NCBI GenBank assembly: GCA_903830945.1
Contig: CAIKVT010000028.1
Location: 1 to 50,393 of the forward strand
DNA: 50,393 bases
From: an uncultured Elusimicrobia bacterium
Lineage (GTDB): Bacteria > Elusimicrobiota > Elusimicrobia > UBA1565 > UBA9628
Reading direction: 5' to 3'
The translations under genes were made by a program, and so were the position numbers. Below the pieces are notes generated by a model. That model searched no databases and was not told the DNA's origin. It was given only the letters and a program-made list of their open reading frames with translations. Shown piece after piece: positions 24,788 through 39,700 of this stretch. Each line of letters starts with the position of its first letter. The first letter of the stretch is position 1.

Positions 24788-27700
24788 ATGAAATCATGGA
24801 CTCCCGAGCGGAAGCAGAACCCGATCCTCGTCGGGCTGCGCCTGCTCCTGGCGTTCATGCTGGCTTTCCCGCCCTCGGCATGGTCCAACCCCTTCGGCGG
24901 CACGGTGGCGGCCGGGCAGGCCAACATCAACGGCTCCGGCGGCGTGGTCACGGTCAACCAGCAGTCCAACAACGCCATCATCAACTGGCAGGGCTTCTCC
25001 ATCAGTGTCGGCGAGCTGACCAAGTTCGTCCAACCCTCGGCACTCTCCGCCGTGCTCAACCGCGTCACGGGCGGCGACCCCTCCGCCATCTACGGCACCC
25101 TGCAGGCCAACGGCCGAGTGTTCCTCATCAACCCCAACGGCATCGTCGTGGGAGCCTCCGGCGTCATCAGCGCGCAGAGCTTCATCGCCTCCACCCTGGA
25201 CGTCAACAACGACCAGTTCATGTCCGGCGACAGCCTGCTCTTCTCGGGCAGCTCTTTGGCCGGCTTGCAGAACGCGGGCAAGATCGAAGCCTTGGGCGGC
25301 GACGTCATGCTTATCGCGCACACCGTGCAGAACACGGGCGCCATCAGCGCGGCGCAGGGCACCGCGGCCTTAGCCGCGGGCAGCGAGGTGCTGCTCAAGC
25401 CCGCCGGCGACCCTGAGCGCATATTCGTGCAGGCCGGAAACGGCGTCGTCGCCGTGGGCGTGGACCAGAAGGGGCAGATCATGGCCGCAACCGCGGAGCT
25501 CAAGGCCGCGGACGGAAACGTCTACGGCTTGGCCATCAACAACTCGGGCAACATCAACGCCACGGGAGTCGAAACCAAGGACGGCCATGTCTACCTGACC
25601 GCGACCGGCGGCTCGGTGGTCAACTCCGGCTTGATCTCCGCCACGCAGGGCGACAAGGGCGGCACGGTGCGCATCGCGGCCGACGATATCACTTTGAAGA
25701 ACGGCTCCGTCGTCGACGTGAGCGGTGCGACGGGCGGCGGCACGGCCCTGATCGGCGGCGGCGCGCACGGCGCCGACGCGTCCATGCCCAACGCTAAGAA
25801 CGTCACGGTCGAGGCCGGGGCGAACATTAAGGCGGACGCGACGGACACGGGCAACGGCGGCAACGTCGTGGTGTGGTCGGACAAAAGCACCGTATTCCAG
25901 GGCGCCATCAGCGCCAAGGGCGGCGCCAACGGCGGCGACGGCGGCTTCGCCGAGGTCTCAGGCAAGGACTTCCTGGATTTCGAAGGCATCGCAAACCTAG
26001 GCGCGGCCAACGGCACGGTGGGGACTTTGCTTCTTGACCCGACGAACTTGACCATACAGACCGATGGGACCAGCGTCTCTTGCACGGGCACAAACCCCGA
26101 AACGTGCACTCCCTCCGGTGTGACCTCCATTCTGACCATCTCCATTCTGCAAGCGGCATTGGCCAGCAGCAATGTCATTGTCACGACGGTCGGCGGCTAC
26201 GACAGCCACCAAAGCGGCGACATCGACATCTTGAACAACATCGCCTGGAACAGCGCCCATTACCTCGCACTCACAGCCGCGGGCAACATCAACGTGGGCG
26301 CAAACATCAACGCCACAGGCCTCGGTGCCATCACCATGAATTCCGCCGGCATCAATCTCGGCACCAAGGATGGCACTACCGCCGTGACCGGGGCGTCTCT
26401 CACCGACATAACGACAAACTCCGGCGCCCAGACCTATAACGCGCCCATCGTCCTGTACAACAGCGAGGAGCGTTTGAACAGCCACAGCGGCCTCATCTCG
26501 ATCAACAGCACGGTCGACGGCCACACGAGCGGCACCATGAACCTCGCGCTCCGGGACGATGCGGGCAACATCTCCATCGGAGCTGATATAGGGAACATAC
26601 ATCCCTTGGCTTCCCTTAATATCATCACAGGCACAGGGATCACCTACATCGGCGGCCCCACTGGCCCCGCCACCACCGATCCCATCTCGGTGCAGACCAG
26701 CGGCCTTCAGTATTACGGCCAGGCCGTGGTCCTCCGCGACGACGCGTCCCTGATCTCTACAAGCGGCGGCATCACCTTCAAGACGACCGTGAACTCGAAC
26801 TCGGGACTTGCTTACGCGAGCGGCCCGAGCGGCCCCTACTACCTGCGCACGACCTCGAGCGGCGACACCACCTTCGGCGGCGCGGTGGGCGGCACCGGGA
26901 CTCTCGGCTCTTTGACCGCGGACATCACCGGTTCCGGCAGCATATACCTCGACGGCGGCTCCGCGAACACCTACGGCCTCCAAGATTACGAGGGCCCGGT
27001 CGTCCTTGGCGCCGACACCACCCTGACGGCCCGGAACAACGGCATCATCTTCGACAGCACGGTGGACTCCACGATCGGGGCCACCGGTCCGTTCAGCCTC
27101 ACAGCCCGCTCAGAAGGCTTCATCGAATTCAATGGCGCGGTGGGCGGCGGCACCGGCCCGCTGGGCCCGCTGAGCCGGCTGAATGTAACGGTCGATCGGG
27201 AAAGCGGTGAGGACTACATCGACATCGACGGCGGCTCCGTGAAGACCTCCGGCAGCCAGGACTACTACGGCTCGGTCAACATCGACCAACAGGACGCCGC
27301 GTTGACCTCGACAGCGGGCGACATCACCTTCCACGGCACAGTGGACTCCTTCGGCCTGGAAGCTACCTGCGACTATCCCTCCTGCGGCGGGCCTTACGGC
27401 CTGACCACCACATCGCTTGGCAGCACTTATTTCGAAGGCGCAGTGGGCGCCGTCGCCCCGCTCGGATTTTTGACCGCCAACATCACAGGATCTGGCGCCG
27501 TCCATCTCGACGGCGGCGTGGTCAATACGGACGGCACCGACGGCGGCGTCAGCGAGACCGGAAGCCAGCTTTACAACGGCAAGGTGAGCCTTGGCGCGGA
27601 CGCCTCCTTGACCGCTATCGGCGCCACCGGCCCCACCGGAGCCACCGGCGACATCACATTCAGCGGGACGGTGGACTCCGTCCATTATTCGGACACGAAC

Positions 27701-30700
27701 TACGGCCTGACCACGAATTCCACCGGCGCCACCGGCCCTCTCGGCTACGCCGGCGGCATTACCACATTCGGTTACGCAGTGGGCGCCAGCGGCGGGACAG
27801 GCCCCTCGACCGCGCTCGCTTTCCTGGACGTCACCGCGATCAACGGAGCCGGAACCATCTATGTGGACGGCGGCGGCATCACCACGCTGGGCGACCAGAC
27901 CTACAACGGCAACGTGTACTTGAACAAGACCGCCGCCCTCACCGCGGCCAACGGCGGCAATGGCGGCTCCATCACATTCAACGGCAATGTGGACGGCTAT
28001 GACTCGATTTTGGCAAGCAACCCGGACCTGACCATCAGTGCGGATAAGAACGTCACCTTCAATTCTCTCGTGGGCTCAGACGTGATCAACGACCTCTCGG
28101 TCACCTCGGGCGCCTCGGGCAGTATCTACTTGCGGGGCGGGGACATCTACACCTACGGAAACCAGGACTACCACGGTCCGGTGATCATCGGCAACGCTAA
28201 TGCCGACCTGGACTCGACCAACGGCAGCATCATCTTCTACGGCGCGGTAGATTCCTTGGAGCACGACGCCCTTTCCGTGCATGCCGCGAGCAACGTGATC
28301 TTCGACGGGCTGGTGGGTGGCAACGGGGCGCTGGGCAGCCTGTCGGCATGGGCGGGAGATTCCTTCAGGCAAAGCAGCGGGATGCCGGAATCGGGCGTCA
28401 TCGAGATCAACGGCGGCGGCGTGACGACCTGGGGCGACCAGGACTACAACAGCCCGGTGTGGATCAACACCAACAACGCCTCTCTGACCGCTCTCGGCGG
28501 CGACATCAATTTCGATGACACGGTTGACTCCGTCAATCATTCGGTCGCCAGCGTGCTCACGAACTACGGCCTGAGCACCCATTCCACCGGCGACACCTAC
28601 TTCCATGCGTCGGTGGGCGCCAGCGGCGCGACAGGCCCCTCGACTGCGCTTGCTTCGCTGGACGCCGTCAGCGACTACGGCAGCATCAACATCAGCGGCG
28701 GCTACGACAGCGGCGCCGACAGAACGGCCGGCATCATCAACACCATCGGCAACCAGACCTACACCGGCGACGTGCGCGTCGGCGACATGCGCGTCGGCAA
28801 CCAGACCCAAAGCGTAGACTTGACCGCCGGCGGCTATGACGCCGAGCTCTCCGCGACTCAAGGCAGCATCACATTCAACGGAAAAGTGGATTCCCAAGAT
28901 ACACAAGTCCTCTCAACCGACGGATATGGCCTCTCAGTCACGGCCCAAAACGACATCACCTTCAACGGCGCGGTAGGCTCAGAGTACCCGCTCGACCATC
29001 TCTTTGCCCGCAGCATTGCAGGCGACATCAATATCAACGGCGGCCAGGTGACCACGTGGGGCGGCGAGTCCGGCAACCTCTTTTCCGGCTCCCAGATATA
29101 CATGGGCAACGTCGCCATCGGCCAGCGCGACGCCGTCCTGTCCACCGACCCTTACTTCAGTGAAAATATGAATTATATAGGCGGAGTCATATATTTCGGC
29201 GACTCCTTGACCGACCTGACTCCCATCAGCCTTTCCAATATTTTAAACCCCGGCGGCTCCATCACTTCGACGGACCACTACGGCCTCACTTTATCCTCGC
29301 TCGTGGTCTATCTAGGCGGGCCCGTTGGACAAAGCGGCAAGGAGCTGGACTTCTTGAACGTCACGGCTCTGGAAATCGCTATCGATGCCGGCAGCATCAA
29401 GACCCTCGGCGGCCAGACCTACAACGGCATAACGGGGCTGCTCAGCGACACCACCCTGAGCGCGGCCAAGTCCGACCACACCGGCGGCGCCGTCACCTTC
29501 AACGGCCCGGTGGCCGGCTACAACTACGCGGACCCGAGCGCCAACGTGGACCTGAGCGTCAGCGCGGACGGCGACATCAACTTCATGGACGTGATGTGCG
29601 CAGGAATAGGGATCTACGACCTTGGCGCCCCCTCGATCACCGCAAGTCGCGACGGCCTTATCGGCGATCTTTCGGCCACCATCAACGAGGGCGGCTCAGG
29701 CAGCATCTATATGCGCGGCGGGCGCATCTACACCTACGGGGACCAGACCTACTCCGGCGGCGTGCGCATCGAGAACCAGGACGCCTGGCTGCGCTCGTAC
29801 GACGGCGGCGTCACCTTCGGCGGCGCGGTGGACTCTTTCAGCGGCCGCAGCCTCAATGTCAGGGCTTACGATGACGTGACCTTCAACGGCGCGGTGGGCG
29901 CCACGTACCGGCTCGGTCGCTTGTATGCCGGCAGCTACGACGACGGTGCCATCAACATCAACGGCGGCGGCGTGACGACCTGGGGCGGCCAGGAGTATGA
30001 CGGCTCGGTGTGGATCGACAAAATGGACGCCTCCCTGACTGAAATCGGCAACGAGATCAAGTTCGACGGCACGGTGGACTCCGTTTATCATTCAGCCGGC
30101 GCGCTCACGAACTACGGCCTGACCACCCATTCCACCGGCGACACCTACTTCTATGGAGCGGTCGGCGCCAGCGGCCCGGCCTATACCGGAGAAAACGCGC
30201 TCGCTTTCCTGGACGCGACCAGCGACTACGGCCGCATCCATCTGCACGGCGGCCAGGTCTACACCTGGGGCGGCCAGACCTACAACGGCGACGTGCGCAT
30301 CGGCGGATACGCCGCCGATCTGTACTCGGAGGACGGCGACATCACTTTCAACGGCTTGGTGGATTCCTATAATGGTTTAGGCCTCTCCGCCGAGGCTTAC
30401 GGGGACGTCACCTTCAACGGCGCCGTAGGGTCCAAGTATCCTCTCGAATCCCTGTATGCCGGCAGCTACGACGGCGGCGCCATCAACATCAACGACGGCG
30501 GCGTGACGACCAACGGCTTCCAGCAGTACGGCGGCTATGATTCTTGGGGGGATTATTACAATGGCTCGGTGGTCATCGGCGGCAACGACGCCACGCTCAA
30601 CGCCGGGGGCAGCGTCACTTTCTACGGCGCGGTGGACTCCTTCTACGGCCCGAGCGCCCCATATGGGCTCGCCGTCTCAGCCCATGACGGCGTCGCCTTC

Positions 30701-33700
30701 GACAGCGCGGTGGGCGCCCGACACGCGCTCGATTACCTGACCGTTGATTCCGGGATGGGCGACATCGCCATCAGCGGCGGCGTCAGGACCTTGGGCGACC
30801 AGGTCTACGACGGCTCCGTGGTCCTCTCCGGCACCGGCAGCGCTTATCTTTCATCCAACGAAGGCCTCGTACGCTTCGAGCACGACGTGAACGCCGCCGG
30901 CGGCCAAGGCCTCAGCGTCGCCGCCGCCCGCAGCATCGAGTTCGACGGCGCGGTAGGCGCCACCGGCCCGCTGGGCTACCTGGATGCCACGATCTGGAAC
31001 GGATTGAACGACGCAGACTACTCGAACTGTAGTGGCGAGATCTGCCTCAACGGCGGCGGCATCAAGACTCAAGCCAGCATTTACGGCAACGGCGACCAGC
31101 GCTACAACGGCCATGTCATGATCGGCGGGCAAGATGCCGTCCTTTCAGCCCAGGGCGCCACCGCCGCCACCGCATACGAATCCGGCGGCAGCGTCATCTT
31201 CAACGGCACGCTGGACTCCTACAGCGGGTACGGCCTCAGCGCCGCCGCTGACGGCGACGTGATATTCAACGGTCTGGTAGGCGATGACAGCGACTTCATC
31301 CGCCACTTGGACGCCACGGTCAACGCCGGCGGCTGGGGCAGCATCTACGTCAACGCCCCCATCGACAGCGTCCATCATCTGACGCTGCAGAGCAATGTCC
31401 CTGCGAACACCGATAACGAGGGCAACATCTACATCAACGCCCCGGTCGATGCGGGCGAGCTGACCTTCTCCGCCATGAACCGGATCTACGTCAATGCGGA
31501 CGTAACGGCTGACTGGGATGAGGGCACGATATCCACCCCCATCGATGCGCTGACCGGCTATGGCCACACTTTCACGGGGCCGATCTCGCTCGATAACGTC
31601 GCGGTGGTCGGCGCCAACGACCCCCTCATCGCCGGTTATGACTTCGATAGCGCAGGCAACCTCTACCTCAACGGCTTGGTCACCAACCCGACCAGCAGCT
31701 GGGCCCCATTCCTTGATGAGCGCTACACCAACAACCTCTACGTCAACGCCCCGGTCATCAACCACAACACCAGTGATCTCCTGCCCGCGAAAGGCAGCCT
31801 GTATCTCAATGCCCCGGTCACGAACTCAGCTATCGGCGTAAGCGACTTGACCAGCACATGGGGCTTGAAGGGCACCGCTGTGTCCGACATCTTTGTGAAG
31901 GCCCCAATAAGCAACTCGGCTAATATGACATTGATCCTGGACGCCACCGCCGGCGGCGCGATCACGGTCAAGGCCCCGATGAGCAACCAGGGAACCGTTT
32001 CGCTCAAGGCCAAGAACGACATCAACATCGGCGCCGCCATCAACGACACCATCGGCGGCACCGGCCCGACCGGTCCGACCACGCTCACATTCGAATCCGG
32101 TGCCGGCCACGCCATCCATCTCGGCGCCGACATCATGGGTGGAAATCAGGACTATAAAGGCTCGGTCGTCCTGGATAAGGACGCGAGCTTGGCCGACGGT
32201 TATGACGGTTACGGCGTGATCAATTTCGAGGGCGCCGTGGATTCCCTCAATGAGAACCAAAAACTAATCATCGACCACGACAACGGCAGCATCTCCTTCG
32301 GCACGGTCGGATCGTTGAGTCCCCTGGCCTCCCTTGAAGCCTGGGCCAACAGCATCGAGCTCAATGGCAGCGGGATCACCACCATCGGCGACCAGTACTA
32401 CTCCGGCCCCGTACTCCTGGGCTATGGCAATAACAGCAACACGACCTTGACCGCCTCTCAGGGCGCGATCACATTCACGAGCACGATCAACCCAAAACCC
32501 GGTCACGTGGCGAACGTTTCTCTTACCACGAACTCATCCGGCGATACCATCTTCGGAGGCGCGGTGGGCGGCACCGGCCCGCTGGGCTCGCTGACGGCCG
32601 ACATCACGGGTTCCGGATCCATTCACATCAACGCACCCGCCATCACGACCGGGGACGGAAATGAAGTGGACGGATTCCAACGCTACAACGGCAATGTGGT
32701 CTTGGGCGCTAACACGATTTTGACTGCCGGTTACCAATCAAACTGGGCAGGATCGATCCTCTTCGCGGACACGGTGGACTCACTTGCTGGCTATTCCCTC
32801 ACCACCGCCTCGACCAAGGATACGACATTCATGAATGCCGTAGACGGCGTGGGCGATTTGGCGGTCCAGATCCGCGGGAGCATGGGCGGCAAGATCAACC
32901 TGAATGGCGGCGCGATCGACACCACCGGCGACCAGGACTATCGGGGCCCGGTGGTCGTTGGGGACCAGGACGCCACCCTGACATCCGGCACAGGCGATAT
33001 CACCTTCCACGGAACGGTGGATTCCGTCCATCATGCGGTCGACAGCGTGCTCACGAATTACGGCCTCACCACCCGAGCCAGCTACGACACATTCTTCGAT
33101 GGCGCCGTAGGCGCCAGCGGCGGGACAGGCCCCTCGACCGCGCTCGCAGGCCTGGACGTCAGCGTCAGGGCAGGCTACGGCATCTATCTGCTCGATGGCC
33201 GCGTCACAACCATCGGCGCTCAGGATTACCACGGCGATGTGGACTTCGAATCCAACGATGCCGTGCTTGCCTCCCAAAACGGCTCGATTCACCTCTATGG
33301 CTTAGTGAATTCCTACGCGAATTACGGCCTGAGCGTGACGGCGGCGCAGGACATCACCTTCGATGGTTCGGTGGGATGGAACTCGGCTTCCGAATCCGGC
33401 TACGGCGTGCTCGGCTCCCTGGTTGCCACTGCCGGCGGCACGATCAACCTCAATGGCGGCAGGATCGTCACGTTAGACAGTGATGCGGGCGCAGGGGATA
33501 ACGGCGAGCAGACATATATCGGCAGCGTGAACATCGGCAGCCAAAATTCCTTCTTGTACTCATTCAACAGCGACATCATTTTTAACGGTGCCCTGGACTC
33601 CTCCAGCGGCCTGGGCCTTACGGTCATTGCCAATAACGGCAACGTCACCTTCGACGGTGCGGTAGGGGCCATACACGCGCTCGGCTCCCTGGCTGCCACC

Positions 33701-36700
33701 AGCCACGGCGGCGACATCGAGATCAACGGCGGCGGCGTGACGACCTCGGGCGGCCAGGACTACAAAAGCCCTGTGTGGATCAACACCAATAACGCCTCCC
33801 TGTCAGCTCTCGGCGGCGACATTGATTTCGAGGACACGGTCGACTCCGTCAAGCATCTGGTCGCCAGCGTGCTCACGAACTACGGCCTGACCACTTATTC
33901 CGCCGGCGACACCTCCTTCCATGGAAAGGTGGGCGCCAGCGGCCCGGCCTATACCGGAGATAACGCGCTCGCCTTCCTCTCCGCCACCGTCGCCAACGAC
34001 GGGGCGGCCTACGGCGACACTTCCATCATCCATCTGCTCGGCGGCGAGATCAACACCATCGGCGACCAGACCTACACCGGCGAGGCTTACATCGAGGGCG
34101 GGCAGGATGCCCTTCTGTACGCGGCCAACGGCAACATGACCTTCAACGGCGGGATAGACTCATCGAGCGGATATGGCCTCGATGCCGAGGTCTATGGGGC
34201 CGGCAAGAACATCTATTTCAATGAGAGCGTAGGGGCCGAGGATGAGCTCGGCCGCCTCTATGCCTATACCCAAGACGGCGCCATCTACCTCAACGGCGGA
34301 AAAGTGTATACGGCTATCAGCGGCTCCAACAGCGGCTATCAGGATTACTGGGGCCCGGTCGTGATCGGCAAGGACGCCGACTTGCGGGCGGCGGGTTCGA
34401 CTTACGGGGGCGAGATCACCTTCGAAGGCACGGTGGACTCAGTCCATCACCTGGTCGACGGCGTGAGCGCAAACTACGGCCTGACCACGCATTCTTACGG
34501 CGACACAACCTTCGACGGCGCGATTGGCGCCGGCGGCGGGACGGGCCCCACGACCGCGCTCGCCTTCCTGGACGTCACCACGACCCACGGAACCATCTAC
34601 GTGGACGGCGACGGCATCACCACGCTGGGCGACCAGACCTACAACGGCAATGTGTTCTTGCGCAAGATCGCCGCCCTCACCGCGGCCAACGGCGGCAACG
34701 GCGGATCCATCACCTTCAACGGCGCCGTAGACGGCTACGACTCGGTTCTGGATAGCCTCACAGACCTGACCATCAGCGCGGACGGCAATGTCTCCATGGG
34801 CAACGTGGGCGACGGCGACGAACTCGGCAAACTGACGGTCGCCATCAACCCTGGCGGCTCGGGCAACATCTACCTGCGGGGCGGCGATGTCTACACCGTC
34901 GGGGACCAGACCTATACCGGCGACGTGCGCATCCAGGGCGAGGACGCCATTCTCGACTCGAGCTACGGCAGCGTCACCTTTAACGGCGCGGTGGACGCCC
35001 CTGCAGACTATGACGGCAACTTCTATGGCCTTGCCGTCTCGGCTTATAACGACGTGACCTTCACCGGCGCCGTGGGCAACAAGTATGCCCTCGACCATCT
35101 CTATGTCGGCAGCTACGACGGCAACATCAACCTCAACGGCGGCGTGATCCGCACCTATGGCGACCAGTACTACGGCTGCGCCGGTGAAGAGTGTTCCGAC
35201 TCACTATCCTACAGCGGCCCGACAGTCATCGGGGGGGGGAAGAACGCCGACCTGACCTCTTTTAATGGCGAAGTGTGGTTCGCCAACGGTGTGCAGTCCA
35301 AGGAAGGCGAAGGCCTCATCGTCACCGCCGACAATGACATCTGGTTTGACGGAAATGTCGGCTATTCTACCGGCCGGCTAGGCTTCCTGACCCTGGTCTC
35401 CAATGATGATATATACCTCGGCTACGGCAGCAGCGGCATCTGGACCGGCGCCAACAGCTACGGCAACGGAGACCAAAGTTACCTCGGCAGCGTCCTGCTC
35501 AATGGCGACGCTTCCCTCTCTGCCAAGGGCACGGCCGTCGCTACCGCTTATGAATCCGGCGGCAGCATCATCTTTAACGGCACCGTGGACTCCTCCGGCG
35601 GCTATGGCCTCAGCGCCGCCGCGGACGGCGACGTGATCTTCAACGATACCGTGGGCGGCAACAGCGGCGTCTCCAAGATCAGCCACCTTGACGTCACGAT
35701 CAACGCCGGCGGCTGGGGCAGCATCTATGTCAACGCCCCCATCTCCAATGTGTCGGAAGTCAGCCTGACCAACGATGTCGCGGCGAACAACACCCACAAC
35801 CAGGGCAACATCTACATCAACGACACGCTCGGCGCCACGGGGCCCACCGGAGCCACCGGACCCCAAGCCTTAAATCTCGATTCCAACAACAGGATCTACG
35901 TAAACGCCGCGGTCAGAGTGGCCGGCGGATACGACGACAGTGCCACTGGCGATATCGAAGGCGCCAGCGTTTACTTGAACGCCGACAAGACCGACAATAT
36001 CGCTGTCACCGGCCTGAAGACCGACGATTACTCCATCGTCGGCAACGACCTCTACATCAACACCAGGTCGGGAGTGACCGGACATCCTTCCGGCCTCTAC
36101 GACAATGCCTATGTGAACGCCCCGGTGTTGGTAGACGACAACGAAAGCATGACCCTCGCCTCCCATAACGGCGGGCTCTACTTCAACGCTCCCATCGTGA
36201 ACGAGGGACACTTCATCGGCAACGCGGACGGGGACGTCCGCGTGATGGCTCCCGTGCACAACCGCCACGGGAATGACTTCAGCCTCTACGCCACGGACAA
36301 CGGCAGCATCTATGTGAAAGCCCCGATCTACACTGAAGGGGCCGTGCTCCTGGAGGCCTCCAACGGCAGTTCGAAGGGGACCGGCCAGGTTCACCTCGAT
36401 TCCTATATCGAAAGCCTCGGAGATACCAATGGCAGTCTCGTGATGGCGGCGGACAACGGGATCTACCTGAACTCTGACGTCTGGCTGGGCGGAAGCCAGG
36501 AGTACGACGGGGACGTCATCCTGGGACATGACACGATTTTGTTTAGCTACGCCGGAGACATCACCTTCAACGGTAAGGTGGACTCCTCTGTCGGGAATAA
36601 TTACGGTCTCCAAGCCTGGGCTGGTCTGACTGGTGATTACAACGGCAGTCTGACCTTCAACGGCGCCGTGGGCGCGACGAACCCGCTCGGCTGTCTGTAT

Positions 36701-39700
36701 GCCGGCGGCTACGACGATGTTTACCTCAACGGCGGCCAGGTGAAAACCACCGGCGGCCAGTACTACGGCTTCAGCTGCGCCAACGGCGGCCTCTGTTTAG
36801 GCGCCAGCGACGTCGGCGGCCCGGTGTTCATCGGAAGCCAAAACGCCGACTTACAGGCAGGGGGAGATATCACATTCCTCGTCCCGGTGGCCTCCGACTA
36901 TCAGTACCCGTACGGCCTGACCACCGAATCCGGAGGCAACACCAACTTCGACGCCTCCGTGGGCGCCTACTACAGCGCGCCTTTGGCCTTCCTTAACGTC
37001 ACGGTCGCAGACGGCTACAAGGTCCACCTGCGGGGCGGCGGCATCTACACCTCCGGCGACCAAACCTACACCGGCGACGTGCGCATCGGGCAGTCCGCGG
37101 ATCTGCTCTCGAGCGCCGGCAACATCACCTTCAACGGCAAGGTGGACTCCTACAGCCATCGAGATCTCGATGTGGAGACTAATGGTTACAATAAGGCTGT
37201 AACCTTTAACGGCGCCGTGGGATCCGAGTACGCGCTCGGCGACCTGTATGCCAGCAGCTACGCCATCAACATCAACGGCGGCGCTGTGACCACCAATGGC
37301 GCCCAGGAATACGACGCATGGTACACCGTCATAGGGAATAAGGACGCGGTTATGACCTCCAATAGCAGCTATATCGAGTTCGATCGCAATCTTGATTCTC
37401 TGGACCACCACGGCCTCACCGTGCGCGCGCCTGCTACCCTTAATGAGCACGGGTATTACTCTGACGACGGTGTCTGGATCGATGGACCCGTGGGAACCCG
37501 CGGAGCGCTGAGCTTCCTGGATGTTACGTCCGGCGATGGGATATACCTCGGCCACGCCGGCAGCGCCCACGTCATCACGCTGGGCGACCAGACCTACAAC
37601 GGCGATGTGTGGCTCGAGAGCGATACCACCCTGACCGCGCAGAATGCGGGCAATGGCGGCTCCATAACCTTCAACGGCCCGGTGTACTCCGAGTCCTACG
37701 CAACGGGACCGACAGGCCCCGGAGGCGATGTCACCTATGCATCTGAACTTTACGATCTGACCGTCAAAGCGGACGGCAACGTCACGTTCTCGGGACTTGT
37801 GGGGGGATCGAAAACACAACTCCGACAGGTATCGGCGGCCTCCAACATATATGACGGCCGACTCGGCGACCTTGCCGTCACCATCAACCAGGGCGGCTCG
37901 GGCAAGATCCACCTGCGAGGCGGGGAAATCGAGACTTCCGGCGACCAGACCTACACCGGCGACGTGCGCATCGGCGGGTATAACGCGGAGCTGTCCTCGC
38001 TCTCCGGCAACATCACCTTCAGCGGCACGGTGGACTCTTATCAAGGTTATGACCTCTCTGTTGAGGCTTCCGATGGAGTCACCTTCAACGGCGCCGTGGG
38101 ATCCGTGAACGCACTTGGCGACCTGTATGCCGGCAGCAACGGCGGCGCCATCCACATCAACGGCGGCGGCGTGACGACCTACGGCTACCAGCAGTACGGC
38201 GGCTATGATTCTTCTGACAATCTCTATGAAGGCTCGGTGGTCATCAGCGGCCAGAACGCCAGTCTGACCTCTCTGGAAAGCTCCATCACCTTCAACAACA
38301 CGGTGGACTCCACCGTGTCGGGCTACCTAGCTCCCGTGAACTACGGCCTCACCACAAACTCCCACGGTTCGACCTTCTTCTATGGAGCCGTGGGCGCCGG
38401 CGGCGGCGGCGAGGATGACGTATCCTACTCCGCGCTCGCCTTCCTGGACGCCACCGTCGGCGTTGGGCACTCCATCCATCTGCAAGGAGGAGAGGTCTAC
38501 ACCATCGGCGACCAGACCTACCACAGCGACGTGCTCATCGGCGCGCAAGACGGATACCTCTCCGCCATCGACGCCTACGGCAGCTACGGCAGCATCACCT
38601 TCGACGGCACGGTGAACTCCCATGCCGGCTGGGGCCTCAATATCGTCGCGGCCGGCGACATTTCCTTCGGCGGCCTCGTGGGAAGCTCTGACCCGCTCGG
38701 CTACCTGTATGCCTACAGCGACTACGGCAACATCAACATCAACGGCGGCGGCATCCACACCACCCTCGGCGACAGTACGGTAGACGACACATACAACACA
38801 GATGTCAAAATCGGCGACCAGTACTATGACGGCAATGTGATCCTAGGCAAGGATGCCTACCTTGAAGCTGGATACTTCGGAGACTCACACACCTCCGCGG
38901 GGAGCATCACCTTCAACGGCAGGGTGGACTCCGCGGCCGGCGGCACAGGCCCCTACGGCCTGACCACCACATCAAGCGGCGACACCTCCTTCATGGGAGC
39001 GGTGGGAACCCGGAACCCGCTCGGCGCCTTGGACGTCACCAGCGAGAACTGGAGCGTCGACCACCAGGTCCTTGGCAGCATCCATCTCCAGGGCGGAGAC
39101 ATCAAAACCATGGGCGATCAGACTTTCAACGGCCACGTGGTCATCGGAGACCAGAATGCCAGCCTGACTTCCCTGAATGGCTCCATATACTTCCAAAGCG
39201 ACATTTCCGCTACCGGCCCCAGCGGCCAGGGCCTCACCGTTACCGCCGCGGGCGACATCAACTTCAATGACCTGGTAGGAGATTCTTCCGACCCGCTGGG
39301 CTTTTTAACCGCGACCAGCAACGATGGCTTCATATACATCAATGCCGACAGCGTCTGGACCAGCGGCTACGATAATGAAAACGGCAACGGCGACCAGAAA
39401 TACACCGGCGCAGTCGTCATCGGCAAAGACGCCTACCTCTACGCCGATAGTGACGGCAACGGCTCCGGCGGCAACATAACCTTCAACGGAAAGGTGGACT
39501 CCGCGACCGGCGGCACGGGCCCCTACGGCCTGAGCACCACATCAAGCGGCGACACCTCCTTCATGGGAGCGGTGGGGGCCGACACCCCGCTCGGCAGCCT
39601 GTACGTCACCAGCGAGAACCGCGACGACCTGGTCCTTGGCAACATCCATCTCCAGGGCGGCGACATCTACACCTCAGGGAACCAGACCTACAACGGCAAC

